Part shown: in pieces, positions 1-8,148 of the stretch
Numbering within the stretch: the stretch's first letter is position 1
How the letters are laid out: every line of letters begins with the position of its first letter
Source of the DNA: an uncultured Erysipelotrichaceae bacterium
GTDB lineage: Bacteria > Bacillota_I > Bacilli_A > Erysipelotrichales > Erysipelotrichaceae
Reading direction: 5' to 3'
DNA length: 16,221 bases
Assembly: GCA_944326175.1 (NCBI GenBank)
Contig: CALVCY010000118.1
Location: forward strand, 1-16,221
Notes under the pieces: model-generated
Told to the model about the DNA's origin: nothing
Seen by the model: only the letters and a program-made list of their open reading frames with translations
Database searches by the model: none
Translations under genes and position numbers: made by a program

Positions 1-750
1 ATGGACAATTGCTGTGCAATGGGCACGATCATCCAAAATAAAGCCCTGACGGATTCCATTTATGAATTGAAATTGTCATATGAACAGACACTGGACTTTA
101 TTCCAGGGCAGTTTGTCAATTTGAAACTGGATGGATTCTATTTGCGTCGACCGATCAGTGTCGCGGATTATGATGCCCATACCTTAACATTGATCTATAA
201 AGTCGTAGGGCAGGGAAGCAATGCATTATCCACGTATCGACCTGGTCAAACCATCGATACCCTGATGCCCTTAGGCAACGGGTTTGATCTTTCCAAGCCG
301 ATCGATATATTGATCGGCGGCGGGATGGGTATCGCACCGATCTATGGTTTGACCAAAGCATTGAAAGATCATCATCCACTCACGGTTATATTAGGCTTTC
401 GGAATAAAAACGAAATCGTTTACCTAAACCATTTCCAATCATTGGGTGTCCAGTTGATCATCACGACCGATGATGGTTCCTATGGCATCCATGGTAATGT
501 CATGACAGGGATCGACACACTGGATCAACCCATCACAAACTGGGCCGCCTGTGGTCCGACCATCATGATGCGTTCTCTCTCTCAATCCCTCGCTTCCCAT
601 GGTCAGGTTTCTTTAGAAGCCCGCATGGGATGCGGATTTGGTGGATGCATGGGTTGTTCGATCCAAACCACATCCAACCAATCCAAACGGGTTTGTCTGG
701 ATGGTCCGGTATTCGATGACAAGGAGGTTCTATGGGACAGCTTGAAGTAA
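1..750 (+). CDS. pyrK: Dihydroorotate dehydrogenase B, electron-transfer subunit PyrK
   Basis: PyrK carries FAD and a [2Fe-2S] cluster and passes electrons from the PyrD flavin to NAD+ during dihydroorotate oxidation in UMP synthesis; it works in a cytoplasmic PyrK-PyrD complex. The 249-residue protein has the flavin-binding RRPISV motif (residues 49-54), a glycine-rich nucleotide-binding GGGMGIAP (106-113), the CGPTIMM stretch (184-190) and four cluster cysteines at 211, 216, 219 and 232 (C-x4-C-x2-C-x12-C), the pattern expected for this family. The length is slightly below the usual 255-260. The ATG is the first base of the window, so its ribosome site cannot be seen and a start further upstream cannot be excluded. 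The 3' end overlaps pyrD by 19 bases, which suggests translational coupling of the two subunits. Confidence 0.96.
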   Translation: MDNCCAMGTIIQNKALTDSIYELKLSYEQTLDFIPGQFVNLKLDGFYLRRPISVADYDAHTLTLIYKVVGQGSNALSTYRPGQTIDTLMPLGNGFDLSKPIDILIGGGMGIAPIYGLTKALKDHHPLTVILGFRNKNEIVYLNHFQSLGVQLIITTDDGSYGIHGNVMTGIDTLDQPITNWAACGPTIMMRSLSQSLASHGQVSLEARMGCGFGGCMGCSIQTTSNQSKRVCLDGPVFDDKEVLWDSLK

Positions 751-1658
751 ATCTTTCTGGCATCACGATCGATAATCCAATCATCCCAGCCAGTGGTACC
801 TTTGGTTATGGCATAGAATACCAACGCTTCTATGACATCAATATACTCGGATCCTTTTCCTGTAAAGGGACCACATTGAATCCCCGCTATGGCAATCCAT
901 TGCCGCGTATTGCCGAATGCACTTCTGGCATGCTCAATGCGGTCGGATTGCAAAATCCAGGGATCGATCATGTCATGGATGTGGAATTAAAGGAATTGGC
1001 ACAGTTTTATCACAAAAAAATATTCGCCAATGTTTCTGGTTTTTCCATCGATGAATATGTACAGACCGCGATGCGCTTTGATAGCGCGGATATCGTGGGG
1101 TGGATCGAATTGAACATCTCCTGTCCCAATGTCAAACATGGCGGGCTCAGCTTTGGTACATCCCCCAATATGGCCGCTGATGTAACCAAGGCAGTCAAAT
1201 CCAAGATCCATAAACCCCTTTATGTCAAACTTTCACCCAATGTGAGCGATATCGCCACCATGGCCAAAGCAGTGGAAAATGCAGGAGCGGATGGATTGGT
1301 CGTTGGAAATACGTTGACCGGTGCACGATTTGATCTAGCCACCGGTAAACCGATTTTAACCAATATCACTGGTGGATTGTCCGGTCCGGCATTATTCCCC
1401 ATTGCATTGCGTTGTGTGTATCAATGTGCTAAAACCGTCCATATCCCCATTATCGGATGTGGTGGGATCACCACACCTCAAGATGTCATTGAAATGATAT
1501 CGGCTGGTGCCAGTGCGGTGGAAGTGGGAGCGGCCAATCTAATCGATCCTTATGCATGTTATAAACTGGTTCAATCATTGCCCCAATGGTTAGACCATTA
1601 TCATATCGAATCCATACAGTCATTAATAGGGAGGTCATTACACTATGGAAACGAATAA
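732..1658 (+). CDS. pyrD: Dihydroorotate dehydrogenase B, catalytic subunit PyrD (class 1B)
   Basis: This FMN TIM-barrel enzyme oxidises dihydroorotate to orotate, the fourth step of UMP synthesis. The 308 residues match the family length. Visible signatures are SFSCKGTT (41-48, containing the FMN/substrate-contact lysine), NPRYGNPLPR (50-59), and NISCPNVKHGG (128-138), whose Cys131 is the catalytic base typical of class 1 enzymes; class 2 enzymes carry Ser here. The C-terminal GCGGI and VGAAN phosphate-binding stretches are also present. The start is fixed by AAGGAGG at 721-727, inside the end of pyrK. The adjacent pyrK supports the class 1B (NAD-linked) assignment. The end overlaps pyrF by 14 bases. 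Confidence 0.97.
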   Translation: MGQLEVNLSGITIDNPIIPASGTFGYGIEYQRFYDINILGSFSCKGTTLNPRYGNPLPRIAECTSGMLNAVGLQNPGIDHVMDVELKELAQFYHKKIFANVSGFSIDEYVQTAMRFDSADIVGWIELNISCPNVKHGGLSFGTSPNMAADVTKAVKSKIHKPLYVKLSPNVSDIATMAKAVENAGADGLVVGNTLTGARFDLATGKPILTNITGGLSGPALFPIALRCVYQCAKTVHIPIIGCGGITTPQDVIEMISAGASAVEVGAANLIDPYACYKLVQSLPQWLDHYHIESIQSLIGRSLHYGNE

Positions 1659-2361
1659 ACAACGGGAAGTCATCATTGCCTGTGACTTTTCCAGCTATGA
1701 AGAAACATTGAATTTTCTTGATCTGTTCACCGAAGAAAAACCATTCGTGAAGATCGGAATGGAATTGTTCTATGGAGAAGGGTTGGATATCGTCAAAGAA
1801 GTCAAACGGCGTGGCCATAAAATCTTCTTAGATCTGAAAATGCACGATATCCCCAATACCGTCCATAAAGCCATGGTCAATGTGGCCAAATTGGGTGTGG
1901 ATCTGACCAGTATCCACTCTGCCGGAACCATCCGCATGATGCGAGCAGCGCAGGATGCTGTTGAATTTGTTGGTTCCAAAACACAGATCATCGCCATCAC
2001 CCAATTGACCAGTACCAGTCAAGAAGTGATGCAAAATGAATTGTGGATCGACCATCCGATCAATGAAACTGTTCAACATTATGCCTTGAATGCTCAAGCA
2101 GCCGGCATCGCCGGGGTAGTCTGCTCACCGCTTGAAGCGGGTTTGGTCCATGAAGTGTGTTCACCGGATTTTCTGGTCGTGACCCCCGGTATCCGTTTTG
2201 CTGAAGATTCCAAAGGGGATCAGGTGCGTGTCACTACACCTTATAAAGCACGTGAGATCGGTTCCAACTACATCGTGGTCGGTCGAAGCATCACCGCCAG
2301 CAAAAACCCGGTAGAAAGCTATCGTCGTTGCGTCAAAGAATTCGTGGAAGGAGTGGAATAA
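1645..2361 (+). CDS. pyrF: Orotidine-5'-phosphate decarboxylase
   Basis: OMP decarboxylase converts OMP to UMP, the last step of the pathway. The 238-residue protein has the catalytic Asp-x-Lys-x-x-Asp array in DLKMHDI (63-69), the N-terminal ACDF (Asp14), and a C-terminal VTPGIR plus VVGRSIT phosphate-gripper region, all as expected for the group found in Firmicutes. The ATG follows GGGAGGT (1630-1636) at normal distance and lies inside the end of pyrD in another frame, so translation is probably coupled. Only two bases separate its stop from pyrE. Nothing looks degenerate. Confidence 0.97.
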   Translation: METNKQREVIIACDFSSYEETLNFLDLFTEEKPFVKIGMELFYGEGLDIVKEVKRRGHKIFLDLKMHDIPNTVHKAMVNVAKLGVDLTSIHSAGTIRMMRAAQDAVEFVGSKTQIIAITQLTSTSQEVMQNELWIDHPINETVQHYALNAQAAGIAGVVCSPLEAGLVHEVCSPDFLVVTPGIRFAEDSKGDQVRVTTPYKAREIGSNYIVVGRSITASKNPVESYRRCVKEFVEGVE

Positions 2362-2363
2362 AT

Positions 2364-3008
2364 ATGACACAGACAACGGAACAGTTAATTGCCAATGATT
2401 TACTGAAAATCAAAGCCGTCTTCTTACGGCCCAATGATCCTTTTACCTGGGCCAGTGGGATCAAAAGTCCGATCTATTGCGATAACCGGCTGACCTTATC
2501 GGATGTAGCCGTGCGCAATGATGTGGAAAATGCATTGGCGGATATCATCCGTCAATATTATCCCGAGTGTGAGGCTGTGATGGGTACCTCCACTGCAGGG
2601 ATCGCACATGCGGCGTTAGTGGCCAATATCTTGGATATTCCCATGGGTTATGTGCGCAGCAGTGCGAAAGACCATGGTCGAACCAATAAAATCGAAGGCA
2701 AATGTGAACCTGGAACGAAAGTGGTGGTCGTGGAAGATCTGATTTCTACCGGTGGCAGTTGCATCGATGTGGTCAATGCATTGCGGGAAGTGGGTGCAGA
2801 AGTATTGGGCATCGCGTCGATTTTTACTTATGATTTACAAAAGGGATTGGATAAACTGGCCGATGCGCATGTTGTCAACCACAGCGCATCCAATTTCCAT
2901 ACCTTGATCCATTGTGCAGCTGAAAGCGGATATATCGATCATTCTGATATCGAGAAATGTCTGGCTTTCCAGAAAGACCCCAATAACAGTGATTGGATGA
3001 ATCTTTGA
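2364..3008 (+). CDS. pyrE: Orotate phosphoribosyltransferase
   Basis: PyrE joins orotate to PRPP to make OMP. The true start is taken as the ATG at 2364, two bases after the pyrF stop, because GGAAGGAG lies just upstream (about 2347-2354). A longer in-frame reading from 2328 would overlap pyrF and has no better ribosome site. The resulting 214 residues fit the family. The PRPP-binding loop reads VVVVEDLISTGGS (120-132), the acidic pair plus TGGS expected of type I phosphoribosyltransferases, and YVRSSAKDHGRTNKIEG (97-113) is the flexible catalytic loop. It is the last gene of the pyr operon: a strong terminator follows within 25 bases. Confidence 0.97.
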   Translation: MTQTTEQLIANDLLKIKAVFLRPNDPFTWASGIKSPIYCDNRLTLSDVAVRNDVENALADIIRQYYPECEAVMGTSTAGIAHAALVANILDIPMGYVRSSAKDHGRTNKIEGKCEPGTKVVVVEDLISTGGSCIDVVNALREVGAEVLGIASIFTYDLQKGLDKLADAHVVNHSASNFHTLIHCAAESGYIDHSDIEKCLAFQKDPNNSDWMNL

Positions 3009-3032
3009 TCATCCCGTGGTTGAACCATACTG

Positions 3033-3081
3033 ATAACAAAAGCTCAGCATCTTTGGATACTGAGCTTTTGTTATGGTTTTT
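3033..3081 (+). terminator. Rho-independent terminator of the pyr operon
   Basis: A perfect 15-base-pair stem (arms 3033-3047 and 3060-3074) encloses a 12-base loop and is followed by GGTTTTT. It sits 25 bases past the pyrE stop. The opposite strand has no comparable U-run after the stem, so it should mainly stop pyr transcription, although the stem also lies just past the 3' end of the convergent DUF885 gene. Confidence 0.9.
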
Positions 3082-3085
3082 CTCT

Positions 3086-4924
3086 CTATTGCTGGTTCAA
3101 CCACGTATTGAAATCGGAATCGAGAATGTCAAAGGATAGATTCGGATGATCTAAAATAAACGTATTGAATTCAATTTCATTAAATCCATCCCCCAATGTA
3201 TCCATGGCTTTATCCTTTAATGCATTGATCCGATAATAACCATAGTAATACGACTGGAAGGCACATGGATTGGCTTGCAATTGCTTATATTGTGCTTCAA
3301 TACCATTACTATCCATGGTCAAACCATAATCCTGCATCATTTCACCAAATTCTTCCATGGTCATTCCATCATAATGGATGGCGATATCCGCTAAGATGAT
3401 CACATAATAAACGATCAATTGATTGGAAACATATACTTGTTTGAATCCTTCGCTCAAATCGGTAAAAAAATCCATCGATTCAAATTGAGCATACGTAGCA
3501 TATCCTTCGGTATACGCTAAATTGTTAGCCATGAATTTCTGCCAGTTGGAATCGATATTTTCATACATGTAAGCAAATTGATACATATGACCGGGATAAC
3601 CTTCATGACAGACGGTCATGTATGTATCTAAACTGGTCAAATCACTACTGATCGGATTGACCCGCATCTGTTGTGTGGTCGCACCATCGATCGGTGGGAT
3701 ATTGAAATACGCTTGAACGCCACTGGTCGACGCCAATGCTTCATTGATGTCATAGATTTCATAATCCAAATCATTGATGGTCGGAACCACGGTATCCATA
3801 TGTGCTTTGGCATAATCCAAGATCGCTTCATACGATGTAAATTCAGTAGTCGGCATTTCCATGGTGTTGACAAACTCATCCAATTGCGGATCATCACTGG
3901 ACTCTCCCATAACGGTGATCATCTTGATCATTTCATCACTGATGGCTTGTTCCATTTGTGCTTTCATTTCTTCCACACTGATATTGGTTCCTACACTTTG
4001 TTTCAATAACAATTCATAGTAGGACTTCCCATCTTCAAGTGTGGCATAGCCTCCTTCATGATTGAGTGGTGCTAATTCGCTCAATGTATCATACATGGCT
4101 TGATAGCTGGGAATGAACGCATCATAGAATGCATCGATCACTTCAGTGATGTATTGGGTTTCATTGTCCAGATCCAATTGGGTGATGTTGGTGACCATCG
4201 CTTCCAATACGGCCGATTCATCGGCGGTATCCAACACAGATTCGATGTAATTGAGCACATCATCCATATCGGTCATCAAATATCCGTTTTCCGCCTGTGT
4301 CTTGGTATAGTCCAACGCTGAGTCCACATAGCGTTTCGTATCCTTGAGTAATGTGATCAAATCTCTAACATCCGTTTCATCATCGAGTCGATAATCTGAA
4401 AAAAATGAAGTCAGATTGTAATGCAGACCGGAAAGGGAAGTGAATAATTGACCATGATAGTCATAACGGGGATCATTGAGTTGCTGATCCAGATCCATTT
4501 GGAAGGCATACATATCATATAGATCTTGTTGTTCTTTCGATAATGTGGATCGATCAAATTCATTGAAAATGGCATATTCTTGTTGGTTGTGCAATGCAAC
4601 AGTTTCCGCTTCCGCTTGGGAAAAACCAATGCCAAGATCAACGTTGATTTCATTTAGATCGATCCCGGCATTCGCCGGATCGATGTAATACGCATGAAGG
4701 GTGGTAAAATCCCAACTCAATGCATCCTTGAAACTTTCTTCAAGGAAAGCATCGAATGCTGCGTTTGTCGTATCTGACGATGGTTGGTCCACGGATGGTG
4801 TGGTTTCAGTCAATGTGGTAGTTGCAGAAGGGATGGAGGTGGAAACACCATCAACCGATGAGGAACATCCACCCAATAACGTTAAACTCAATAATAATGA
4901 TAAAGATTTTTGAATTGCTTGCAT
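3086..4924 (-). CDS. DUF885-family zincin-like lipoprotein
   Basis: A 612-residue secreted lipoprotein anchored outside the membrane. The signal peptide ends in a lipobox LLGGC (Cys20), followed by a Ser/Thr-rich linker to about residue 55. The main part matches the DUF885 family (PF05960), considered metallopeptidase-like: it has HEGYPGH at 440-446, an HExxPGH variant of the zinc-binding HExxH helix, and a likely third ligand in TEGYATY (Glu473). The substrate is unknown; peptide or carboxypeptidase activity is only an inference from the fold. The start is supported by GGAGG four bases upstream on the minus strand (plus 4929-4933). It is a single-gene unit, divergent from the ABC importer operon and convergent with pyr. 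The family length is usually 550-620, so it looks complete. Confidence 0.9.
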   Translation of the reverse strand: MQAIQKSLSLLLSLTLLGGCSSSVDGVSTSIPSATTTLTETTPSVDQPSSDTTNAAFDAFLEESFKDALSWDFTTLHAYYIDPANAGIDLNEINVDLGIGFSQAEAETVALHNQQEYAIFNEFDRSTLSKEQQDLYDMYAFQMDLDQQLNDPRYDYHGQLFTSLSGLHYNLTSFFSDYRLDDETDVRDLITLLKDTKRYVDSALDYTKTQAENGYLMTDMDDVLNYIESVLDTADESAVLEAMVTNITQLDLDNETQYITEVIDAFYDAFIPSYQAMYDTLSELAPLNHEGGYATLEDGKSYYELLLKQSVGTNISVEEMKAQMEQAISDEMIKMITVMGESSDDPQLDEFVNTMEMPTTEFTSYEAILDYAKAHMDTVVPTINDLDYEIYDINEALASTSGVQAYFNIPPIDGATTQQMRVNPISSDLTSLDTYMTVCHEGYPGHMYQFAYMYENIDSNWQKFMANNLAYTEGYATYAQFESMDFFTDLSEGFKQVYVSNQLIVYYVIILADIAIHYDGMTMEEFGEMMQDYGLTMDSNGIEAQYKQLQANPCAFQSYYYGYYRINALKDKAMDTLGDGFNEIEFNTFILDHPNLSFDILDSDFNTWLNQQ

Positions 4925-5110
4925 AAAACCTCCATGGGTTCATTGTACAGGAAGAAATGGTTGGACCATGAATCAACAATGGTTCAACCATCGTCGTGTA
5001 TGAAAACTTTTACATAGATGGTTCAATCCTTGACATACCCCATATCCCACCATTCTGTTAGAATTATCAACTGTTTTAAGGAATTGAAAGTCGAAGGAGT
5101 ATGGAATTAT
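4925..5110. promoter_or_regulatory. Divergent intergenic region with promoter-like elements and clustered palindromes
   Basis: The longest gene-free stretch in the window, between the divergent DUF885 and ABC importer genes. Rightward it holds TTGACA (5030-5035) and TAGAAT (5059-5064); leftward it holds TTGATT (plus 4971-4976) and TACAAT (plus 4942-4947). In both directions the spacer is 23 bases, longer than the usual 16-18, so these hexamers may not act as pairs. Two perfect TGGT-N3-ACCA palindromes and one degenerate copy lie between them. I see no T-box, riboswitch or leader terminator. Promoters for both genes must lie here, but exact start sites are uncertain. Confidence 0.5.
4958..4990. 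repeat. Pair of ATGGT-N3-ACCAT palindromes in the divergent promoter region
   Basis: Two perfect copies of the window-wide palindrome sit at 4958-4968 and 4980-4990 with centres 22 bases apart, about two helical turns. Both extend to 13 bases (ATGGT..ACCAT). A third copy with two changes is at 5019-5029, directly beside TTGACA. The spacing would suit a dimeric protein binding on one face of the helix, but no regulator gene is nearby. Confidence 0.75.
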
Positions 5111-6121
5111 ATGACGAAACCATTGCATGCTTTCTTGGCGATGTTATTGCCAATATCCCTGAGTGCTTGTGCATCCACAAATGCCTCAACCACACCAACC
5201 TCAACACCTTCCTCTGATTCTTCGGTTACTGTTGGGATGATTCAATATATGGAACATGGTTCACTCGATGCCGCCAGTGAAGGATTTATCGATGGCCTAG
5301 CCGATCAAGGATATGTTGAAGGGGAAAATCTATTGTTGATCCAAAACAATGCCCAAGGCGATGCCTCCAATGCCGACGCCATCGTTTCCCGCTTTGTCAA
5401 CGATAATGTGGATCTGATCTTTGCCAATGCCACACCCGCTGCCCAAACGGCTGCGGCTAAAACCATGGATATCCCCATCATCATCACCTCAGTGACCGAT
5501 CCGGCAGAAAGTGGGTTGGTCCAATCCAATGAAAACCCGGGTGTCAATATCAGCGGGACCAGTGATATGGCAGATATCAAAACACAGATCGATCTGGTGA
5601 CACAGTTATTACCGGATGTTTCAACGATCGGGATCATGTATTGTTCGGCGGAAGCCAACAGTCAGATCCAGGCTGAATTGGCCAAAACCACCATCGAATC
5701 CCTTGGTTTATCCTGGAAGGAATATACGGTATCGGATTCGACCTATATCCAATCCACCGTACAAAGTGCGATCGGTAATATCGATGTATTGTTCGTTCCG
5801 ACTGATAATTTGATGGCTGAATCGATTGCTGCCATTACCGGGGTCGCCAATCAATCCGGTTTACCGGTGATCACCGGTTTCGGTGATGCGGTCGAACAGG
5901 GCGCATTGGCTTCATATGGCGTAGATTATTACCAAGTCGGATATTTGGCAGGTACCATGGCAGCGGATGTACTGAATGGTCAAGCCATCGAAACCATGCC
6001 GATCGGTTATCTGGAAGATGAGGATTATGAGTTGATGATCAATACCACCGTACTGAATGATCTTGGTCTGACCATCCCAGAATCCTTGGCCGATACGGCG
6101 ATCTTGTACGAAGGAGAATAA
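5111..6121 (+). CDS. ABC importer substrate-binding lipoprotein 1 (TrpX-like, COG2984)
   Basis: A 336-residue extracellular binding protein of the ABC_sub_bind family (PF04392), which includes the TrpX-type aromatic amino acid binders. The signal peptide ends in a lipobox SLSAC (Cys20), then an Asn/Thr/Ser/Pro linker, then two Rossmann-like lobes. Family-typical pieces include GMIQYMEHGSLDAA, FANATPAAQTAAAKT and the ITSVTDPAESGLV hinge segment. The ATG at 5111 is chosen because GAAGGAG precedes it (5093-5099) and because the signal peptide begins there; an in-frame reading from 5018 would add 31 residues that spoil the signal. The second copy of the gene follows five bases after its stop. The ligand cannot be read from the sequence; an aromatic amino acid or related small molecule is an inference. 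Confidence 0.92.
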   Translation: MTKPLHAFLAMLLPISLSACASTNASTTPTSTPSSDSSVTVGMIQYMEHGSLDAASEGFIDGLADQGYVEGENLLLIQNNAQGDASNADAIVSRFVNDNVDLIFANATPAAQTAAAKTMDIPIIITSVTDPAESGLVQSNENPGVNISGTSDMADIKTQIDLVTQLLPDVSTIGIMYCSAEANSQIQAELAKTTIESLGLSWKEYTVSDSTYIQSTVQSAIGNIDVLFVPTDNLMAESIAAITGVANQSGLPVITGFGDAVEQGALASYGVDYYQVGYLAGTMAADVLNGQAIETMPIGYLEDEDYELMINTTVLNDLGLTIPESLADTAILYEGE

Positions 6122-6126
6122 CGATA

Positions 6127-7119
6127 GTGAATAGCTTTAAACGTTTCGCTTTTGCAACATTAGTTGGATCTTTGTCGATCTTAAGCGGTTGTAACAGTCA
6201 AACCAATACCAGTGATCCGGATGGTTTGACCATCGGGATCATTCAATATGCACAACACCCGGCTTTAGATGATGCCAGAGATGGATTTATCGATACTCTC
6301 AATGCCAATGGATACGATGATTCAACCATTACTATCAGTGAATACAATGCGCAAAATGATCCCAGTAATGTGGAAACGATCGCCAATACATTGGTCAATG
6401 CCAATGTGGATCTGATCTATGCCATCGGTACACCAGCTGCCCAAGGTGTCGCCGCTAAAACCACAAATATCCCCATCATCATTTCTGCGGTCACTGATCC
6501 AGCAGCCAGTGGCTTGGTCGAAACCAATGAACTTCCCAATACCAACATCAGCGGAACTTCTGATGCTTCCGATGCTTCCGTATTGGTGGATCTGTTAATG
6601 AAAATCGTACCCGATGCCAAAACGGTTGGCATCATGTATTGTTCCAGTGAAGACAATAGTACGATCCAGGCACAAAGTTATCAATCGTTGTTGAATGATA
6701 AGGGGATCAATGTGGAGATCTTCACCGTTTCCGATAGTGCTAGTGTGCAAAGTGTGGCTGAAAGTGCCAATGGGAAAGTCGACGCCATGATGATCCCAAC
6801 CGATAATCTGATGGCGCAAACGATGCCACTTGTTGCATCCACGCTTAACAGTTTTGGGATCCCGACGATCGTTGGTGAACCAGCACTCGTTGAAAACGGT
6901 GGTTTGACCACCGAAGGGATCGATTACTATCAATTGGGAACACAAAGTGCTTTGATGGCCATGGATGTGCTCAATGGCACCGATATATCGACCATGCCGA
7001 TCTATTTTGCACCCGATGATCAGCTTCAACGCTGCTTCAATACCGATACCATCGATGCCCTTGGTTTGACCATCGATCCATCCCTGATGGAAAATGCCAC
7101 CCTCTATCCGATCGATTGA
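6127..7119 (+). CDS. ABC importer substrate-binding lipoprotein 2 (TrpX-like paralogue)
   Basis: A 330-residue paralogue of the preceding gene, with the lipobox ILSGC (Cys22) and the same PF04392 fold. Parallel segments can be read off directly: GIIQYAQHPALDDA, IGTPAAQGVAAKT, ISAVTDPAASGLV, ISGTSD, IGIMYCSSE and PTDNLMAQ, each matching the first copy closely. It is therefore a tandem duplication that has diverged moderately. The start is GTG, supported by GAAGGAG at 6110-6116 inside the end of the previous gene. Differences cluster in the C-terminal third and could alter ligand choice. The hairpin at 7147-7186 lies between this gene and the permease, so the binding proteins may be made in excess over the membrane parts. 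Confidence 0.92.
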   Translation: MNSFKRFAFATLVGSLSILSGCNSQTNTSDPDGLTIGIIQYAQHPALDDARDGFIDTLNANGYDDSTITISEYNAQNDPSNVETIANTLVNANVDLIYAIGTPAAQGVAAKTTNIPIIISAVTDPAASGLVETNELPNTNISGTSDASDASVLVDLLMKIVPDAKTVGIMYCSSEDNSTIQAQSYQSLLNDKGINVEIFTVSDSASVQSVAESANGKVDAMMIPTDNLMAQTMPLVASTLNSFGIPTIVGEPALVENGGLTTEGIDYYQLGTQSALMAMDVLNGTDISTMPIYFAPDDQLQRCFNTDTIDALGLTIDPSLMENATLYPID

Positions 7120-7146
7120 CCTTTATCTTACCCATAAATTTGCTAC

Positions 7147-7186
7147 AATATGTGACGTGACGCTTCACGTCACATATTCTTTTTTA
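7147..7186 (+). terminator. Hairpin with U-run between binding proteins and permease (partial terminator?)
   Basis: A 14-base-pair perfect stem (7147-7160 with 7165-7178) with a four-base loop CGCT is followed by CTTTTTTATT. It has the full form of an intrinsic terminator, yet it lies within an importer operon, 21 bases before the permease start. It may end most transcripts after the two lipoproteins and let a fraction read through. The GC-poor ends of the stem (AATATGTG) would lower its efficiency. Confidence 0.8.
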
Positions 7187-7206
7187 TTAAATTCGAGGTT
7201 TGTATC

Positions 7207-8148
7207 ATGAGTCTTAGCGCGTTGTCCATGGCACTGTATTCCGCCATTCCCCAAGGTATCATTTGGGGGATCATGGCATTGGGCGTCTATCTGTCGTTCC
7301 GTTTGCTCAATATTGCTGATATGAGTTGTGAAGGGACCTTTGCTTCTGGTGCCGCCATATCTGCTATTTTGATGGTCGAGCATGGTTTCAACCCTTATCT
7401 GACACTGATTTTTTCCATATTGATCGGTTTTGTCGGTGGTGTGATCACCGGTATCATGCATACCAAATTCAAGATCCCCGCGATTCTAGCCGGGATCTTG
7501 ACTCAACTTGGTTTATATTCGATCAATTTGCATATCATGGGTGCATCCAATGTCCCATTGTTGCGCATCGATACGGTTTTCAATACCGTTGCCACGTTGA
7601 CGGGTTTGGACAATACCACCTCCACGATCGTTGTCGGATTGGGCTTTGCCATTATCGTTGTCGCCTTGATCTATGCATTTTTTGGTACTGAGATCGGGTC
7701 TGCCATCCGAGCGACCGGTTGCAATCCATCCATGGCCAAAGCCCAGGGGATCGATACGGATAAGATGATCATCATCGGACTGGGGTTATCCAATGCGTTG
7801 ATCGCATTAAGTGGTGCACTGGTATCTCAAAGTCAAGGTTATGCCGATGTCAAGATCGGCCAAGGCGCGATCGTGATCGGCTTGGCTGCGATCATCATCG
7901 GGGAAGTCCTACTTTCCGCTTTCTTTAAACGCGGGAATTTCGTGGCGAAGTTTTCATTCGTATTTTTGGGATCGATCTTTTATCGCATCATCGTATCATT
8001 GGTATTGCAAATGGGATTGAACACGGATGATCTGAAATTGTTTTCAGCGATTTTAGTCATGATCGCCTTGGCGACGCCGGCTTATCTGGAACATCAGCGG
8101 ATCCGTTCCAGTTACAAAGCTTCATTGAAAGGGGATCATCATGCTTAG
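7207..8148 (+). CDS. ABC importer permease (TrpY-like, COG4120)
   Basis: A 313-residue integral membrane protein that forms the translocation pore with the ATPase encoded next. It has roughly eight hydrophobic segments and the family motif region around LLNIADMSCEGTFASGAA (residues 34-51), equivalent to the FRxxNFPDLTVDGSF region seen in relatives, plus KIPAILAGILTQ (about 92-103). The cytoplasmic part near AIRATGCNPSMAKAQGID probably docks with the ATPase. The start ATG has only a short GAGG (7195-7198) as ribosome site, weaker than its neighbours, in keeping with low membrane-component output. The end overlaps the ATPase gene by eight bases. The COG2984-COG4120-COG1101 gene set is a recognised arrangement, which supports the call. 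Confidence 0.92.
   Translation: MSLSALSMALYSAIPQGIIWGIMALGVYLSFRLLNIADMSCEGTFASGAAISAILMVEHGFNPYLTLIFSILIGFVGGVITGIMHTKFKIPAILAGILTQLGLYSINLHIMGASNVPLLRIDTVFNTVATLTGLDNTTSTIVVGLGFAIIVVALIYAFFGTEIGSAIRATGCNPSMAKAQGIDTDKMIIIGLGLSNALIALSGALVSQSQGYADVKIGQGAIVIGLAAIIIGEVLLSAFFKRGNFVAKFSFVFLGSIFYRIIVSLVLQMGLNTDDLKLFSAILVMIALATPAYLEHQRIRSSYKASLKGDHHA

Noticed and set aside
3671..4321. Plus-strand open frames opposite the DUF885 gene.
   Set aside because: They have no ribosome sites or recognisable protein features and are shadows of the long minus-strand coding region.
4942..5064. A special promoter class with 22-23-base spacers, seen on both strands of the divergent region.
   Set aside because: Only two or three weak hexamer pairs support it, and such matches arise easily in AT-rich intergenic DNA.
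5018..5110. A 31-residue N-terminal extension of the first binding lipoprotein.
   Set aside because: It would run through the promoter region and place polar residues before the signal peptide; ATG 5111 has the ribosome site.
5866..5880. TACCGGTGATCACCGGT as an operator.
   Set aside because: It is inside coding sequence, is a single copy, and is explained by common codons and the GATC surplus.
7116..7149. TTGACC and extended -10 TGCTACAAT before the permease as a promoter.
   Set aside because: The spacer is 22 bases, the -10 runs into the 5' arm of the hairpin, and TTGACC overlaps the end of the preceding gene (its TGA stop). A terminator reading is stronger.
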